A stretch of DNA of 64,000 bases, taken from contig CM069454.1 of the NCBI GenBank assembly GCA_035610835.1, forward strand, positions 63,134,207 to 63,198,206. The letters are read 5' to 3'. Position numbers and translations under genes: made by a program. The stretch's first letter is position 1. Each line of letters begins with the position of its first letter. Of the stretch, positions 23,331 through 33,548 are shown piece by piece. The stretch is from Ophiura sarsii. Lineage: Eukaryota > Echinodermata > Ophiuroidea > Amphilepidida > Ophiuridae. The notes under the pieces are model-generated. The model was not told the DNA's origin. It did not search any database and worked only from the letters and a program-made list of their open reading frames with translations.

Positions 23331-23408
23331 GGATTATAGTATACTAACGACACCATCTCTGGTCTGGAAGCTTTTTAAGCAGAGTGTTATTCGTACACCC
23401 ATACCAGG

Positions 23409-23469
23409 ATGACGTTAGCGGTGGTCGTCTTGGTAGTTGTACTAGCTATCTGCCCGAACACACAGGCGG
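23409..23469 (+). CDS. Secreted Calx-beta protein, exon 1 (signal peptide)
   Basis: ATG at 23409 opens a 20-residue signal peptide, MTLAVVVLVVVLAICPNTQA, with a strong hydrophobic core and a likely cleavage site after TQA. The exon ends in G at 23469, followed by the consensus donor GTAAGT (23470-23475), leaving phase 1. The next compatible acceptor with phase 1 coding is at 30540. No TATA box or start site could be fixed. The exon predicts an extracellular or luminal product. Only the fit of phase and the downstream secreted-type domain link this exon to the others. Confidence 0.65.
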
Positions 23470-23534
23470 GTAAGTTATAGACTTGCTATAAATTGTATAT
23501 ATATGTACTTGAAACACTAGTTGCAAATAAACCA

Positions 23535-23742
23535 CACTGTTAAAAGAGTTGTTACATTTTAAACAACCACAAGTTAACCAGTGAATCGCTCAACGTTGTT
23601 TAACATTTAAAACAATATTGCTCAAAAGTTTAAACAAGTTGATTAACTTTTGAGCAACATTGTTTAAAATGTTAAACAACGTTGAGCGATTCACTGGTTA
23701 ACTTGTGGTTGTTTAAAATTGTAAACAACTCTTTTAACAGTG
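23535..23742. repeat. 208-bp foldback palindrome in intron 1
   Basis: CACTGTTAAAAGAGTTG at the left is mirrored by CAACTCTTTTAACAGTG at the right, and nearly the whole interval pairs with itself around about 23638. It has the form of a foldback MITE: no coding capacity and very short loop. Confidence 0.85.
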
Positions 23743-24398
23743 CACCACCACAACCACCCCAACCACAACCACAACCAGCATAACCACCACCACCACCATT
23801 ACCCAGGGGTGCAAAAAGTAATTTCTTCCTCAGGAGCATGGTCCTAAGGTTCAAGATTTCCTCAATCAAACCGTAACAATGGTACCATAAATGTACTCCT
23901 TTTCAGTTTGCAGCTTTCTATCTAACTATGCATTTGCCCACGTCATTCAACCACTGATTTGACCGGACTGGGATGACTTGACTTGACTTGGACATCTTTC
24001 TTGTAAAATGCTTGATATAAAGAGGCTTGAATCCGGAACTTGAGACACGGTTGACTATGACTTGTGCTTGGAAGACGGTGAGGACCATCTGTAAAACAGG
24101 GAATGCCATTACTTAAAACTTAAATTTGATAACCAACGCTAAAGATAATTCTTGTTATGAAGGAGACATAAACAGTTATTTGTATCACAACATGCTCTGT
24201 GGGCCAGGGTGTCAGTCGGGATATTGATTTGCAATTACAAAACCATTTTCAAAATAACACTCATCATAGTTATAAGAACTCACAACCCAATGCAATTACA
24301 TTATATCATGGAATAGTTTCATCAGGAATTCAGAAGAACATGATAATAATTTTCGTTAGAAAATTCCAATTAGGAAACTTACTTAATTTTCCATACGG

Positions 24399-24429
24399 GT
24401 TTCAACAACGCATCGGTTGTCTTCCTCAG
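24399..24429 (-). ncRNA. Hammerhead-ribozyme-like core
   Basis: On the minus strand the order is CTGAGGA, a short stem (GACAAC with GTTGTT, loop CGATGC) and GAAAC, which is the conserved catalytic core layout of hammerhead ribozymes (CUGANGA, stem II, GAAA). Penelope-like elements are known to carry such ribozymes near their termini. The cleavage site and stem III were not established, and stem II has a bulged A. Confidence 0.45.
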
Positions 24430-24572
24430 TGGATTGTGTTTGATCCAGAGCTAGTGTTCCTAGTCTGTTTATTGATGACGTCATCGGATGATGACGCCCT
24501 CTGGATCACTGAGTCGTAAAGATGACTGAGTTGGTAAGCCCAAAGAAGAGCAGCTGACAGAACATTTAAACA

Positions 24573-24947
24573 ATGTCGACGACTCTGGCAGCCTCAAATT
24601 CACCTACGAATGTAAAAATTCCTTTTTTAGACACTCTCATCGTTAGAAAGCCGGACGGCAGCGTGAAACTCCTCATATACCGGAAACCTACACACACAAA
24701 TCAATATCCCAACTTTCAGTCAGCCCACCCGCTCCATCACAAACTCGGTGTGATAAGAACTCTCCTTGACAGAAAAGACAAGGTGGTAACTGAAGAGGCG
24801 GACAAAGTTCTCGAAGAAGAGATTATCAAATCTGCTCTCAAAACGTGTGGGTACCCGGAGTGGTCTTTCAATAAAGTCAAGAAATCAATGTCGAAACCCA
24901 AAGCCAAAGTCAACAAAAGACGAATGCCTCGGACAAAAAATCGGTAA
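24573..24947 (+). CDS. Penelope-like RT, C-terminal part
   Basis: 124 codons read PFLDTLIVRKPDGSVKLLIY, then RKPTHTNQYPNFQSAHP and HHKLGVIRTLLDR. This matches the thumb region of Penelope-like reverse transcriptases (PFLD..v.r..dG...vYRKPTHT..Y..f.S.HP..hK.~v..tL). The catalytic palm with YADD is absent. The frame ends at 24947; the linker and endonuclease continue in another frame from about 24975, so a frameshift separates them. In complete elements RT and endonuclease are one protein. Confidence 0.82.
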   Translation: MSTTLAASNSPTNVKIPFLDTLIVRKPDGSVKLLIYRKPTHTNQYPNFQSAHPLHHKLGVIRTLLDRKDKVVTEEADKVLEEEIIKSALKTCGYPEWSFNKVKKSMSKPKAKVNKRRMPRTKNR

Positions 24948-24974
24948 CTTCGGTCACTCTCCCATACATTCAAG

Positions 24975-25460
24975 GTGTCACTGAACCGGTTCAGAGGATA
25001 CTGCGCAAACATAACATCAGCTTGGGCAGTTAAACCACACAACAGTCTCAAAAAAATCCTCGTCCACCCCAAAGACAAACTTTCTAACGAGGACAAGGCT
25101 GGGGTCGTGTATGAGATCCCGTGTGCCAACTGCGAAAAGACTTATATCGGTGAAACCGGCAGAAAATTCGGCACACGCAAGAAGGAGCACAAAACGGAAG
25201 CTAATAAAATGGGCGCTCAGAAATACACTCGGTCCACAAGAAAAGAATCCAAGAACACAGAACTCAAGTCCTCAATAGCCGAACACGTAGTGAAAGAGAA
25301 CCACGTCATTAAATGGGATGACTCAAAGATCATTGCCAGAGATGATACTAGAAATACTAGATGGATACGCGAATCAATTTGGATTCGTAGAAAAGGAGGC
25401 GTAGACCAACACAAGCACCTAATGAATGGCGACGTAAGTTTCCTAATTGGAATTTTCTAA
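24975..25460 (+). CDS. Penelope-like GIY-YIG endonuclease
   Basis: 161 codons. A VYEIPC..C segment with paired cysteines leads into KTYIGETGRKFGTRKKEHK, the GIY-YIG core with the catalytic Arg and His region. A conserved downstream IAEHVVKENHVIKWDDSKII block, then TRNTRWIRESIWIRRK, carries the catalytic Glu of the GIY-YIG fold. In intact elements this endonuclease nicks DNA for target-primed insertion. It follows the RT fragment by 27 bp in another frame. The sequence is well preserved and could be recent, but without the RT core it cannot act alone. Confidence 0.87.
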   Translation: MSLNRFRGYCANITSAWAVKPHNSLKKILVHPKDKLSNEDKAGVVYEIPCANCEKTYIGETGRKFGTRKKEHKTEANKMGAQKYTRSTRKESKNTELKSSIAEHVVKENHVIKWDDSKIIARDDTRNTRWIRESIWIRRKGGVDQHKHLMNGDVSFLIGIF

Positions 25461-25485
25461 CGAAAATTATTATCAAATTACATAT

Positions 25486-26401
25486 GGGCGATTCCACGGT
25501 AACACGCGTTACATTTTAGGGCGCCATTCTTTATTCTCCCCTCTATAACTGTAAAAGTAGTCTGAATGAAGTTTACATCTTTTGTATTCTAATACCCAAG
25601 ACTTAAGGCTAAATCCTCATGCTAACACCAATATGAAATATCAGCTCATGTTAATGTAAGACCGCTCTGAATATCGGTAACACGCGTTACGAAAAAAGAC
25701 GCACTAAAAAAAATCCCAACTTTGTTTTGCTTGTGTATTTAAACTAACCTACCTGCAATCAATTGGTCACTACTGTGAGCAAGTACCTACCCAAGGTTTA
25801 TAATACTAGAATAATAACAAGAATTTAAGTTCTCACTTTTTTTTAAATTGCAAAATAGTCGGTAACACGTGTTACGGTAACACGCGTTACATTTTGTCCA
25901 TCCATAATTTACTAGCTTTATATTATTTATTTAATTTCTAAATTAAAATTAAGTTTGACTTTGACAATGGAACTAACATATAAACCATAAATAGTGATAA
26001 CTAACTCTAAAAAAATTAAGGTTTTAGCACGTTTTACTGAATATGAGTTCGGTAACACGCGTTACGACATTTTGATGGCTTATAGTGGAGTGGTGGTTAT
26101 GAATTTATCAAATTGTTTACTATTTTTAAATAGGGCCTAACTAGTAGAATTAAAATTATAAGTGGCATCAATTAAAATCAAATCAATTAGGAAATATTTT
26201 CAAAAAAGTGTTGCTTCGGTAACACGTGTTACCGTTTTGGAAGTAAGTAAAGTTAAAAAAAATCATAGTTAACAACGGTCAATGGTTGCAATATTTTTTT
26301 CCTGAACGTTTGCATAGGCTTTGCACAACATGAATGTAAAATTAAATCTTTTGGAGCATTTTTTAGTTTTTTTGCTCCGTCACATTTTCATGGAATCGCC
26401 C
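25486..26401. mobile_element. DNA element with six spaced near-palindromes
   Basis: Ends GGGCGATTCCA (25486-25496) and TGGAATCGCCC (26391-26401) are perfect inverted repeats, each bordered by ATAT. Inside, GGTAACACGCGTTAC or its variant GGTAACACGTGTTAC occurs at 25498, 25676, 25861, 25876, 26051 and 26218. Apart from one adjacent pair the spacing is 167-185 bp. There is no ORF of note. It begins about 11 bp after the Penelope-like right repeat. The superfamily is unknown. Confidence 0.8.
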
Positions 26402-27700
26402 ATATATAGTTTTAAGTTTGACATTCAATTCCATGTTATTTCTGAATTCATAATATTTTTGAACAATGAGCATGAACGAATACAAAGGTCTACCATTTGA
26501 ATGTACTAAAATAAATTCCAGCCCAACAATCATGACAATTTACTCCATCATATCATGGTAATTGAATTCAGCATGCAAAATAAATTAATCAAACAAGATT
26601 TTTAATGCAGAAAGGGCTATTTCATGAACACCAGCACCAGATTATGAATAGGTTGTAATATACATGTTAGCATAAATAATAATATACTCCAACTTGAGGT
26701 AGTTTACACCCGTACATGTTAACTGCACTGTTAACTGCACTGAACATTCATTGTTTAAAGTTAAACCTGTTTGCTCAGATCAATTATTTTCCTCATGACT
26801 CAGTAATAAGTCATTCTCAAAGTATAGTATACACAAAAATTTGATTTTGAAAGCTTCCATATTCATAGTTTTCCTTACCAGATCTCAAATGATAGTAATA
26901 GTACGGTATGATCCTCTTAATGGTACATGAATGAATGATAGACTGTGTTACATGGCACAAGATGTATGCACTTTGCATAGAAATCTGCACGAGCAAGCTT
27001 TATGAGCAGAGCTGTCAAACATTTATTGTCGCATCACTCGCATGGATATGAAGAGAGTAAAGAGACCACTGGTTACTTTTATCTTTGAACTCCTGCTGGT
27101 AGCCCGTAGTCCCATTTGTACGCTTGTGATTACAATTATTGAGATTTATGTATATTTGTGTATTTATCATGTGCATCTTCTTTTTTAACCTTCTCTATTT
27201 TTGCATTGAAAGGGTTTATTTAAATGTGACTATTAATTTGGCCTTCCATTTTCATCCTTTTAGCAAAAATATGATATCCTCAAATCTGAGATGTTGGTGT
27301 CAGCTGCTGTCCTTTTAGTCATCTCCATTCCATTCATGTTACTGCTTATTCCTCTTGATGTTGATGATTCCATTTCCTCAAACTATACTACTTTCCAACT
27401 TGTTTGGTGCTTATGGTTTTTCTTTATATCTCATTGATCCAATATTTCCTCAAGGTTTTCTAGGTCGTTCTCAACAGTTCTTCCTTCAATTTTTAGTGCT
27501 GCATTGATAAATTGAATTTCCTATGGCTCGGAACCCTCGTTGTATAACTTTCCTCAGATCCACCTTCACGACTCGACTCGTCTTCTTTTCACTGTTTTTC
27601 ATTGACTGCCTGCCCTGATGATATTGTAAATGTTCCTCGAAGGTCTTGAGATTTCCTGTATGATACATTCCATCCACATGCGTCAGTTTGTGGCTTCACT
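26402..27700. other. Intron 1 sequence, no gene seen
   Basis: AT-rich non-coding sequence within the presumed first intron of the Calx-beta gene. No element ends were recognised. Confidence 0.45.
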
Positions 27701-27744
27701 GCCTCACTTCAAATTGAATCTAGCTTTGCCCTGCCCTATTCGTC

Positions 27745-27893
27745 ATCTTGTCCTCTCTTTTCTATTTCCCTTCTTTTCCCTTTTTCCTCTTTCTCTTTTC
27801 TCTCCTTTTCCCCTCTTCTTTTCCTCTTCCCTCTTTTTCCTCTTCCCTCTTTTTACTCTTTCCTTCCTCCTTTTCCCTCCTTTTTTGTTGTTG
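27745..27893. repeat. Pyrimidine-rich low-complexity tract
   Basis: CT-rich sequence (TTCCCTTCTTTTCCC and similar) related in composition to tracts at 41270 and 63530 and, on the other strand, 15680 and 31130. Such tracts lie inside the hAT-type elements at 40195 and 62056, which suggests these are their relics. Confidence 0.7.
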
Positions 27894-28880
27894 ACAATGG
27901 CATGATTTCCTCAATTTTAACTGTTATTTCCTGGGAGCGGTGCTCCCCGCTCTCGCACTATTTGCATCCCTGCCATTACCACCACCCCATAACCACCACC
28001 ACTACAACCACCACCATTGGGAAGACATTTCTCATGGGAGTAGCCAGGAGCGTTGTTACCCGGGGGCCGAAATCCTTAAAATGTCCTTAAAATGATTAAA
28101 AACACATCACAATCCTCACATGTTTATCAGCTGATTGAAAATAGGAGGTGTATTCTATTCCATATTTGTACATCAGGTTCCTGAAAAGGCATATTTTTGC
28201 AAAAAGTCCAGCTAATTAAATATGCGTAACTAAATATAAAATACCAAAGTTCTGTAAGTATAGTAAACTAATAACATTTGGTATGATGGTGCTAGGATGT
28301 ATCTTATAAACTTACAATCAGTTCGATATCTAATCAAATATGCAAATTAGGTACCTTACGCCATAATATTTTTGACATGATAATATTCTTAAATACATCA
28401 ATAATTATGTGTCACCATGTTTGACAAACTTATATTGCACTACTTTTGAATTGTAATCGTGGTAACCCCTGCCTTGTTTCATAATAGCTAAATGCCTAGC
28501 TTGTGTGGTGCACTCATTGTTTTGAAAATCCAAATACGGTATACCAACAGATTCCTTGGAATGTGTTGTACAAGACTATAAACAAGATAGAACATCTACT
28601 CTTTTTAAACTTTGCCAAAAACTAAGGTATTTTGCCAAACAAATTCACTCGCTGTATTTCAAACAACTAGTAAAATACACAATTCTATTTAAAATATTTC
28701 TAGCAGGGTTAATGAATTGACACTTCACCACAATATCAAGAACACGGCTAAATTATATCATGGAATTAGTTTATATAAAGTGAAAAGATCACAAATGTAT
28801 GCCTTCGTTTTATGAATTAGATTTGAGTTGACCTAAAAATAAAGTATAGACACTTGTCAATTGTTGTGTAGCGTGGCATG
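27894..28880. other. Intron 1 sequence, no gene seen
   Basis: ACC/CCA-rich words near 27970-28020 are followed by plain AT-rich sequence. No exon or element termini were identified. Confidence 0.4.
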
Positions 28881-28888
28881 ACGTAGCT

Positions 28889-28904
28889 CAGTAGCGTAGC
28901 GAGT

Positions 28905-28937
<33 letters not shown>

Positions 28938-29095
28938 GGGGGGGGGGGCAGTGAAAATTGGCAAATTGGGGACGAAAAAGGCGGAAAATCATGTTAAATC
29001 AGCCGTTTTTTGACCTGGTTTCTCTGAAATAGGGACCGTTATGAGGATCTATGGGGATCTTGCCCCCCCTGAAAAAAATCCTAGCTACGCGCCTG
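28889..29095 (-). mobile_element. hAT-type MITE with 8-bp target duplication, second copy
   Basis: Ends CAGTAGCGTAGCG and TAGCTACGCGCCTG are flanked by the exact 8-bp repeat ACGTAGCT at 28881-28888 and 29096-29103. The interior is the reverse complement of 17702-17876, plus a G-run of about 40 bases near 28905-28948. Confidence 0.88.
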
Positions 29096-29283
29096 ACGTA
29101 GCTGGACAGTAGCTGTGACTACCAACAGCCCGAAACGGTGCCCTGACAGCAGACACCCTGCTCTGTGTCAGTCAGTCAGTGACATTTTTTTAATAATAAT
29201 AATAATAATAATATCACTAATGATAACATTAAGTAGAAATGATACATGAGATTAACTAACAATAACATTCATTTACATAAATT

Positions 29284-29425
29284 AATTAATTATGCAAATT
29301 TATTCAAATATTCACAAAATTTGCATAATTTGTACGACGGGCTGTCTTTAGTCACTTGTTAGAGACAGCCCGTCGTACAAATATGCAAATTTATTGAATA
29401 TTTGAATAAATTTGCATAATTAATT
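29284..29425. repeat. 142-bp palindrome
   Basis: The arm from AATTAATTATGC to GTACGACGGGCTGTCT (to 29347) is mirrored at 29363-29425 with a 15-bp spacer. Nearby (29500-29530) a shorter hairpin is built from CGTTAGGGCGAAA and TTTCGCCCTAACG. Confidence 0.85.
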
Positions 29426-29590
29426 AGCTCATGAATAGTAATTTCCTTTGTTATTTATAACGGAATAAAGCGCATTATTAGTTTATGAAAGAAACTACGT
29501 TAGGGCGAAATACTATTTTCGCCCTAACGTAATAATGAGTGAATAACAAAAACCTGTTTCGCCCTAAGGTACCTGTTAGCAAGATAACAC

Positions 29591-29602
29591 TAATAATAAC
29601 AC

Positions 29603-29638
<36 letters not shown>
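29591..29638. repeat. (TAA)n microsatellite
   Basis: Tandem TAA triplets. A shorter run of the same triplet is at 29190-29212. Confidence 0.9.
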
Positions 29639-29639
<1 letters not shown>

Positions 29640-30539
29640 TTTAATTGCGGAATTTCCTTTGTTTAACAAGTCGCCTTAACGTCGTTAAAAATCGCCTTAA
29701 CGTCGTTTAAATAATGGACGGAATAAATTGAGACAAATAATTGAGACATGTACAAAATTGGTGTCAAATGAAAAATTGCAATGAAAGTTTTATTTTCCAA
29801 AAAGAATTATGACAATCGGTCAATGCATGCTTGTGTTACGGTGTTTTGAGATACTCCTCCTTAACGTCGATACAGAAATGTGTACCCTTAAGTTGTGCCG
29901 GTATCAATTAATCTGCACATTTTTGCTCGTTTCCGCACATTTAAAACATGTAAATGTTTTAAAAATAATAATAATAATAAAACCATACGTTATAGCGCCT
30001 TATTACGCAAACACCTCAAGGCGCTGTACATAGATTAAAATGATAAAACGTACGGTACATATAAAACCTAAAAACAGTTAAAATACCAATATGAATTCAA
30101 TAATAAATATTAAAATGAAAAGAAGTGAACCTGATAAAAGCCCGCAGAATATAATACAACGCACATTTCGTTCCCTCACATTTCAATGGAATTAAAAAAT
30201 AAAATGTAAAGGTATTACCCCCGCATATTTGCTCGTTTTCCGCACATGTCAATGACGTTTAAACACTTTCACTGGCTTATTTCAAAAATCTGAATTTCCC
30301 GCACATTTTAATAACGCACTTACTCTTCATTTAGTACTATAATAACTAGATACTACAAAAGACACTTCACTAATGTCTTTAAAAACCCCCACATTTGTTG
30401 TTCGTTTTCCGTACATTGCAATAGGCCTAGTTGAAAAATGTCAATGTTTCTTAAAAACAACAACAACCGCACTCGGTTGGAAAAGCTACCTATCAATTCT
30501 ATCATGTCTATTGATCAACCGGTTCATTTTGTTTTATAG
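29640..30539. other. End of intron 1, degenerate CCGCACATT repeats
   Basis: Between about 29920 and 30425 variants of a CGTTTTCCGCACATTT word recur five or six times at irregular spacing. No coding sequence is seen. The intron ends with TTTTATAG at 30539. Confidence 0.5.
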
Positions 30540-30656
30540 CTATCCAATACGAATTTAATGAACCCGCGTATACTATTGATGAAGCAGATACGGCAACTGT
30601 GGAGATACGGCGAACATCAACCGATCCTTCTGAGATAGCAGGACAGACTACAGTCA
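30540..30656 (+). CDS. Secreted Calx-beta protein, exon 2
   Basis: The acceptor is TTTTATAG (to 30539) and the donor is AGTAAGT, with the last exon base at 30656. Both ends are phase 1. It encodes 39 residues: IQYEFNEPAYTIDEADTATV, then EIRRTSTDPSEIAGQTTV. This is the first half of a Calx-beta domain (F....Y.v.E..g...v.v.R). It joins exon 3 in frame, forming Arg at the junction. Calx-beta domains bind Ca2+ in exchangers and occur in many extracellular adhesion and matrix proteins. Confidence 0.75.
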
Positions 30657-30799
30657 GTAAGTGGAAATGATGGTGAAGTGCTGCTATCCAAATATCTAAT
30701 CTTATCACCATTTTCTTGTTCCAAATGTTCACAAAATGTTTCAAAAATGTCAACAATATTAAATTTCATCATCATTTTTGGAATCACTATGATAAATGC

Positions 30800-30935
30800 A
30801 TTCAAATAAGTACAAACATGCCTAGTATTGGTTCAGTAATCATGAGATATTAGAGGCATTAAAATTTTGGAAATGTTTCTGAAAAATATTTTTTTTATGT
30901 GTCAAACTAATATAATACCCGCGTGGAAAGTGTTA
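30800..30935 (-). mobile_element. Fragment of the TTAA MITE family in intron 2
   Basis: Reverse of the left part of 3710-4598: AAGTACAAACATGCCTAGTA, then ATACCCGCGTGGAAAGTGTTAA at the end. Only one terminus is present. Confidence 0.65.
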
Positions 30936-31035
30936 AGCCAGCTTTGCAATTACTGAGATTTGTGATGGCCGGAATCAACATGATCAACAACATCCTTGCT
31001 CTTCGCTCCAAAATGCCCGTATTAGATTAACCAGT

Positions 31036-31230
31036 TGGGGGGGGGGGGGGGGGGGGGGGGGTGGGGCAGCGGAAAGACTTCCTCCATCGATTAAGGGACG
31101 GTAAGCGGTAAGGATCTAAAATGGGGACATAGGATATTGCAGGGAGAAATAAGAAGGAGAGGTATAGTATAAAGAGATTAATTAAGAGAAAGGGAACAGG
31201 AAGGAGAAAGAAGAAATGGACTGAATACCA
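31036..31230. repeat. Poly-G tract and purine-rich tract in intron 2
   Basis: A G-run near 31038-31060 is followed by GGCAGCGGAAAGAC and a GA-rich stretch to about 31220. The combination resembles the inner part of the hAT-type elements at 40195 and 62056. Confidence 0.55.
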
Positions 31231-31539
31231 TTATACGAATCAGATTTGTCTTGAATAAAATGTAAAGTCATTGTAAAATTAAACATATCAATGTGACATC
31301 TGGGCCTACTGTTCATGGAAATAATCAACCATTAGAGACTATTTGTATAGTCAAAATAAATTGTTGTTGACCAATTTCAATTATTGTTGATGGTGGAATT
31401 GAGTCTTTATGATCTAAAAACCCCCATTATTTTTATCTGGGGAAAAAGAAATTTAGTATACCACAGCAGATTATATTCAAAGCAGATATTTTAATGTGCA
31501 AATATGTAGTTTATTTCTCCTTGTTTCTCACATTTTCAG

Positions 31540-31800
31540 GAATAAGCACTGATTGTCCAACTGAATGTGATATCATGCCCGGTGTATATGAAGCTACCGA
31601 AGGATCTACCGCAGATTACACCATATTAAACGATAAGACGGTTACCTTTCCGGATCCGAATGTCCAGGACCAGGCAATATCGATCACAGTGAACGATGAC
31701 GCCTTTGAAGAAAAGAGAGAGTATTTCTGCTTGTCGATTGTAGATCCCACCGTGAGAGGAACCCAATGGTCTACTAGAGTCATCATCCCGTGGAATGATC
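31540..31800 (+). CDS. Secreted Calx-beta protein, exon 3
   Basis: The acceptor is CATTTTCAG (to 31539) and the donor is GTAAGTG (31801), phase 1 at both ends. 87 residues complete the Calx-beta fold begun in exon 2: ADYTILNDKTVTFPDPNVQD, then QAISITVNDDAFEEKREYFC and LSIVD. The DY...v.F......I.I.V.DD..E...E.F...L pattern with the DD..E acidic cluster is the family's Ca2+-binding signature. Three cysteines (two early, CPTEC, and one after REYF) may form disulfides. The exon is well preserved and has no stops. Confidence 0.8.
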
Positions 31801-32580
31801 GTAAGTGCAGAAGTGTAACAATAGAAATGGTGATAATTAATAATATATACGTCATCACCATATCATCGTAGCATGTATTCAACAAATTATTCAGTAAGTT
31901 CACCAGTCTGTCTTTTAATGACTTTTTGTTTGGGTAGGTGGTTAGTTGTCTTTCAGTGGCGTTTTTATTCATCATTTTAAATACTTTTAAGGATTTTTTA
32001 ACATTACTATTTGATCTTTCTAATTAACTTACCTATTAAATCATCCAAAGTGGTTAATTTCTTCGATTTTTATAGGTGTTTTAATTATCCGCAAAATGAG
32101 TGATTCACTGACTGGGTATTTTTCAATGGAAATGGGCTATTTGAAATAATAATATTTGCATACGTTTATCAAACTACTTCTCTTTACATTCCCCTCTTAT
32201 ACTACATCAATTCAAATTACACGTTATTTTCGTAGGTATCATGATTACAAAAACAAATTGGGATTTACCTGCTTCTAGTGTCATGTGGTGCAATCCTCTT
32301 AGCACGTGTTTCACATAATATATTTAAGTTTCCCGCCAATTAACTGATTTGGCAGTGTCGAAAGTGTACTTGACTTAGCTAATGATATGACGTCATAGTT
32401 AAAAACCCACAATAATTTGTAAGCCAAAGGTTCCTACCTTATAACAATTACACTATCTGTCAATATCATCACTCATGCGTCTCATAATAAAAGGATTACT
32501 TTCATTACATATTGACCAACACTCGTAAATACCGTCGGTTGTACTTTCCACACATTTTCTGTAATACATGTACTAAAGGG
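31801..32580. other. Intron 3 sequence, no element recognised
   Basis: AT-rich non-coding sequence following the exon 3 donor; no exon or repeat ends seen. Confidence 0.45.
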
Positions 32581-32584
32581 TTAA

Positions 32585-33110
32585 AAAAAGTAAGTCCCTC
32601 CCCCATAAAATTGATCACGTTTGTTTGCAAAACTCTGCACCCATTTTAACGTTTTGAGAGATTGAAACACTTGGCTACCCATAGAAAGTTTCTCCATTTC
32701 AATATAATTATTACTTTTCCCAAAATAGTCGCATTTCACATAAATTAATTATGTTTTAAAAAAAAGTGGCACCTCCCCTCTAAAATTGATCCCGTTTGTT
32801 TGCAAAACTCTACACCCAATTGAACGTTTTGAGAGATTGAAACACTTATGAAAAGCAAAAACACTTGGCTACCCATAGGAAGTTACTCCATTTCAATATA
32901 ATTATTACTTTTCCCAAAATACGGTAGTCGCATTTCACATACATTAATTATGTTTTAAAAAAGTGGCACTTTTCAAGATTCTATACAACACACAATTGGG
33001 CATTTTGAAAGATTGGATACCCACACAAGGTTTTCCCTTTTTTAGTACCATGTTTACTTTTCTCAAAAGAGTCACATTTCCCGAAAATTATGTTTTCCGA
33101 AAGGTGGCAT
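32585..33110. repeat. Degenerate tandem repeat, about 185-bp unit, three copies
   Basis: Units start near 32585, 32766 and 32966. Each carries ACGTTTTGAGAGATTGAAAC or a variant, TACCCATAG, a TACTTTTCCCAAAATA stretch and CGCATTTCACATA. The third unit is the most diverged. Confidence 0.75.
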
Positions 33111-33133
33111 ATATTCCTAGGTTTTCTACTAGG

Positions 33134-33430
33134 GCCGTAAAGGGTCCCAACGGCCCTATTAGTCGGGTCATTTTGTGATTGACCCCAAACAAATTGCTAC
33201 AAAAGATGTTTCAACTGCTTCTGCTTCAAGGTGATATCAAGAATGACCAAAAGAAAGTCCCAAAAAATCTAACTTCCGGAAAGTGGTTATTTTCAAGATG
33301 GCGTCCAAGATGGCAGCCAACATCATGTAAATTTGGTATCTATTCCTAGGTTTTAGGGGTAATAAACTCAATCAGATTGGTTTAAAGTTTACTAGACACT
33401 CAGGTGCACTATTTTCCTCTACAGGGAGGA
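33134..33430. repeat. Left arm of a large inverted repeat
   Basis: It starts GGGTCCCAACGGCC and runs through AGTCGGGTCATTTTGTGATT to a CTCAGGTGCACTATTTTC end. Its reverse complement lies at about 35575-35890. The arms are about 300 bp and enclose a SINE and a LINE. Confidence 0.75.
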
Positions 33431-33548
33431 CGGCACTTGATTATTTACACTTGTATAGGCCCGAGCTACGCCGGGTAATACTTGTGGCAGGAGACTGGGA
33501 AACGAGATCGCTTAGATCGCTTAGGTTTGAATTTCAGATGCTTTACCA

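Larger units (their letters stand above)
24342..25474 (+). mobile_element. Penelope-like retroelement, 3' portion with inverted repeats
   Basis: The unit is bounded by 41-bp inverted repeats that match perfectly (24342-24382 and 25434-25474). Between them lie the RT C-terminus and GIY-YIG endonuclease ORFs. The right repeat includes the end of the endonuclease ORF. Penelope-like copies often carry such inverted or tandem partial copies of their own termini. The RT core is missing, so this is 5'-truncated. Confidence 0.85.

Noticed and set aside
25498..26232. A CRISPR array (regular repeats with unique spacers)
   Set aside because: The spacers are about 160-170 bp and AT-rich, the motif is near-palindromic, and the context is a eukaryotic transposon with inverted ends.
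27630..27905. Phe/Leu/Ser-rich open frame
   Set aside because: It is a translated pyrimidine tract.
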